A stretch of 8,334 bases of DNA from Gammaproteobacteria bacterium (GTDB lineage: Bacteria; Pseudomonadota; Gammaproteobacteria; GCF-002020875), in NCBI GenBank assembly GCA_018671205.1, contig JABHIC010000106.1:1-8334 (forward strand). The letters run 5' to 3'. This document shows positions 6,556-8,334 of this stretch, one piece after another. Under the pieces are notes generated by a model, which ran no database searches, was not told the DNA's origin, and saw only the letters and a list, made by a program, of their open reading frames with translations. Numbering within the stretch: the stretch's first letter is position 1; each line of letters starts with the position of its first letter. A program made the position numbers and the translations under genes.

Positions 6556-7939
6556 ATCTCGCTGTACGCTCTACCAGATGGTGGACTACACGCTCCATTC
6601 TCATCGCGCGCGACCCTTTGACCAATATTGTGGGTTGACGCTGAAGCAGCCTTTCCAGCTGATCCAGCAGGGGCTCAATCGACTCAAACACCGCGCCCCC
6701 CTCCCCAAAACCGGCCACGACATCGCCCCCGTAACGACCCACCGCGAAGAGCCGGTCAACCCCTTCAGCGTGTGCAAATGCCCCTATCTCCCGGTGGAGT
6801 CGGGGGGCATCAGATCCCAACTCTCCCATACTCCCCACGACCAGAACCCGCAACCCGGTGAAGCTGGAGAGTACACGAATGCCGCTCTTCATCGACTCTG
6901 GATTGGCATTATAGCTATCATCGATCACTGTACTGCCTGAGCGACCTGCTTTTGGCTCCAGCCGCCCCGCTACTGGTCGCACCGACTCCAGCCCCTGCTT
7001 CACCTCCTCCAGGGTAGCTCCCGCCTGAAGAGCCAACGCTGCCGCAGCCAGTGCATTAATCCGGTTATGGTCTCCCAACAGAGGCAGTTGCACGGAGATT
7101 TGTTGCCGCTGATGACGCAGCAGCAGAGGGCTCTGTTCTATCTGCGACTCCCCGGCGCTACAGACCATTAAGGGGGGATCCCTCTCTTCACTACATGCCC
7201 CATAGGTCTCCACATGCCTCCCGCGTGCCAGCTCATGCCAACGTGATGCGTGAGGCTGGTCCTGATGAATCAGGGCGATGCCATCGGCGCGCAGCCCACT
7301 GTAGACCTCCCCCTTTGCCTCTACCGTATGGGCAATGGAACCAAACTCTCCGAGGTGGGCTGAGCCAATATTATTCACCAGGGCGATGGTCGGCTGAGCC
7401 ATTGTGCAGAGCAGGGCAATATCGCCAATCGCACGGGCGCCCATCTCTACCACGGCCCAACGATCTTCTGCCGAGATCTGTAACAGGGTCAGTGGAACCC
7501 CAATCTCATTATTGAGATTGCCCTCGGTCATGGTACCGCGTCCACTGCATTGCAGAATAGCAGTGACCATCTCTTTCAGCGTGGTCTTTCCGTTACTACC
7601 GGTGAGTGCCAGCAGAGGAATCTCAAACTGTGCCCGCCAGGCCGCCGCAAACTGTCCCAGTGCCACTCGGGACTCTTCCACAATAATCTGGGGCAGGGCA
7701 GACGCCTCCTGCTGCTGTTGAACCACGGCTGCAACAGCACCCGCTGCTTTCGCCTGATGCAGAAACCGGCTGCCATCAAAGTTCGGCCCCTGAAGGGCGA
7801 AAAAGAGCGCCCCGCTGGTGAGGGTACGGCTATCGATACTCACTCCGGAAAAGGGGACATCTTCCCCCACCAGCTCCCCCCCTAGGCACTCCGCGACCTG
7901 AGAAAGCCTCTCAAAAGCCACACTCTGCAGTTGACTCAT
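6554..7939 (-). CDS. murF: UDP-MurNAc-tripeptide:D-alanyl-D-alanine ligase MurF
   Basis: Cytoplasmic ligase that adds the D-Ala-D-Ala dipeptide to UDP-MurNAc-tripeptide, the last soluble step of precursor synthesis. The 461 residues are close to the usual family length. Motifs in order: SIDSRTL (34-40) in the N-terminal substrate domain; ATP P-loop TGSNGKTT (113-120); EGNLNNEIGVPLTL (139-152); EMGARA (165-170); NIGSAHLGEFGS (190-201); GDHNRINALAA (289-299); DDSYNANPESM (340-350); GSMGELG (369-375); VKGSRAMRME (440-449). DDSYNANP together with NLNNEIG separates MurF from its paralogues MurC, MurD and MurE. The ATG at 7939 is chosen because it overlaps the murE stop by 4 bases and has an AGGGGAG Shine-Dalgarno 7 bases upstream. 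The TAA stop is embedded in the mraY ribosome binding site. All catalytic motifs are intact. Confidence 0.98.
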   Translation of the reverse strand: MSQLQSVAFERLSQVAECLGGELVGEDVPFSGVSIDSRTLTSGALFFALQGPNFDGSRFLHQAKAAGAVAAVVQQQQEASALPQIIVEESRVALGQFAAAWRAQFEIPLLALTGSNGKTTLKEMVTAILQCSGRGTMTEGNLNNEIGVPLTLLQISAEDRWAVVEMGARAIGDIALLCTMAQPTIALVNNIGSAHLGEFGSIAHTVEAKGEVYSGLRADGIALIHQDQPHASRWHELARGRHVETYGACSEERDPPLMVCSAGESQIEQSPLLLRHQRQQISVQLPLLGDHNRINALAAAALALQAGATLEEVKQGLESVRPVAGRLEPKAGRSGSTVIDDSYNANPESMKSGIRVLSSFTGLRVLVVGSMGELGSDAPRLHREIGAFAHAEGVDRLFAVGRYGGDVVAGFGEGGAVFESIEPLLDQLERLLQRQPTILVKGSRAMRMERVVHHLVERTAR

Positions 7940-8334
7940 CCTGCTGCTCCCCTCTCGGAGACCAGAGCCTGAGCAATCCCCCGGTCACTCAGAGGAATCT
8001 TCTCGGTTCCAATCCACTGTATCTGCTCGTGCCCTTTGCCCGCAATCAGAACGATATCCTCTGCTCCGGCCTGCTGATAGGCCATACGAATCGCTGCAGC
8101 CCGATCCTCCACGATAGCCACCTCCTGTGGATGGTCGATGCCGACGAGAATCTGCTCAATAATTGCCCCCGCCGCCTCTCCTCGCGGGTTGTCATTGGTC
8201 AACACCAAGTGGTCGGCATACTGCTCTGCAACCCGCCCCATCAACGGTCGTTTGCCACGATCCCGCTCACCTCCACAACCAAATACCAGCCAGATCTTCC
8301 CGCCACGCTCCGCCTGTAGATGTTCATGGACAGC
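7936..8334 (-). CDS. murE: UDP-MurNAc-L-Ala-D-Glu:m-DAP ligase MurE, C-terminal part (5' end outside window)
   Basis: Cytoplasmic Mur ligase that adds meso-diaminopimelate to UDP-MurNAc-L-Ala-D-Glu using ATP. Only the last 132 residues and a TGA stop are present; the reading frame is open through the right edge, so the start lies outside. The fragment is most of the C-terminal (amino-acid binding) domain. It begins in AVHEHLQ, then shows the conserved FGCGGERDRGKRPLM block (fragment residues 18-32), the DNPR motif (48-51) and GKGHEQIQ near the end. In characterised MurE enzymes DNPR marks m-DAP specificity, while lysine-adding enzymes carry a different motif, so a Gram-negative DAP-type wall is inferred. 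The stop overlaps the murF start by 4 bases (ATGA), which suggests translational coupling. No frameshift or missing key residue is visible. The N-terminal UDP-binding and central ATP-binding domains cannot be judged. Confidence 0.96.
   Translation of the reverse strand, partial: AVHEHLQAERGGKIWLVFGCGGERDRGKRPLMGRVAEQYADHLVLTNDNPRGEAAGAIIEQILVGIDHPQEVAIVEDRAAAIRMAYQQAGAEDIVLIAGKGHEQIQWIGTEKIPLSDRGIAQALVSERGAAG
7947..7953 (-). promoter_or_regulatory. murF ribosome binding site
   Basis: Purine-rich AGGGGAG, read on the minus strand, lies 7 bases before the murF ATG and inside the 3' end of murE. It supports the start at 7939 and shows that murF can recruit ribosomes itself despite overlapping murE. 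Confidence 0.75.

Noticed and set aside
1..8334. Undescribed system, mobile element, CRISPR array or RNA gene
   Set aside because: All eight genes are well-known peptidoglycan and division genes that fill the window with gaps of at most 35 bases. I saw no direct repeats, terminal inverted repeats or tRNA-like sequence.

Overview
The window is one uninterrupted stretch of a bacterial dcw (division and cell wall) cluster. Every gene reads from the minus strand, so transcription runs from position 8334 toward position 1. In transcription order it holds the C-terminal part of murE, then complete murF, mraY, murD, ftsW, murG and murC, then the N-terminal part of murB. This order is typical of Gammaproteobacteria. 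The m-diaminopimelate signature DNPR in MurE, a 360-residue MraY whose residues match the Escherichia coli protein closely, and the AVDDHQ form of the MurG loop together suggest a non-enteric gammaproteobacterium of moderately high GC. I cannot name a genus from this segment.

Region by region: 7936-8334 murE (3' part), 6554-7939 murF, 5461-6543 mraY, 4073-5455 murD, 2862-4076 ftsW, 1742-2830 murG, 261-1706 murC, 1-264 murB (5' part). Genes overlap by 4 bases (murE/murF, murD/ftsW, murC/murB) or are separated by 5 to 35 bases. No non-coding stretch is long enough for another gene. I see no promoter, terminator, RNA gene, mobile element or CRISPR array.

The genes form one pathway. MurB makes UDP-MurNAc; MurC, MurD, MurE and MurF add L-Ala, D-Glu, m-DAP and D-Ala-D-Ala in turn. 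MraY moves the product onto undecaprenyl phosphate (lipid I), MurG adds GlcNAc (lipid II), and FtsW polymerises lipid II at the division septum. MurC, MurD, MurE and MurF are four paralogues of one ATP-dependent ligase superfamily.

I find no new biological system here; all eight proteins are standard, with their key motifs intact. The observations worth a second look are at nucleotide level: a strong potential G-quadruplex on the coding strand inside ftsW, a nine-codon mini-ORF with its own Shine-Dalgarno sequence in the ftsW-murG junction, repeated 7-8 base G or C tracts inside essential genes, and two genes (murD, murB) whose starts lack a recognisable Shine-Dalgarno sequence and probably depend on translational coupling.
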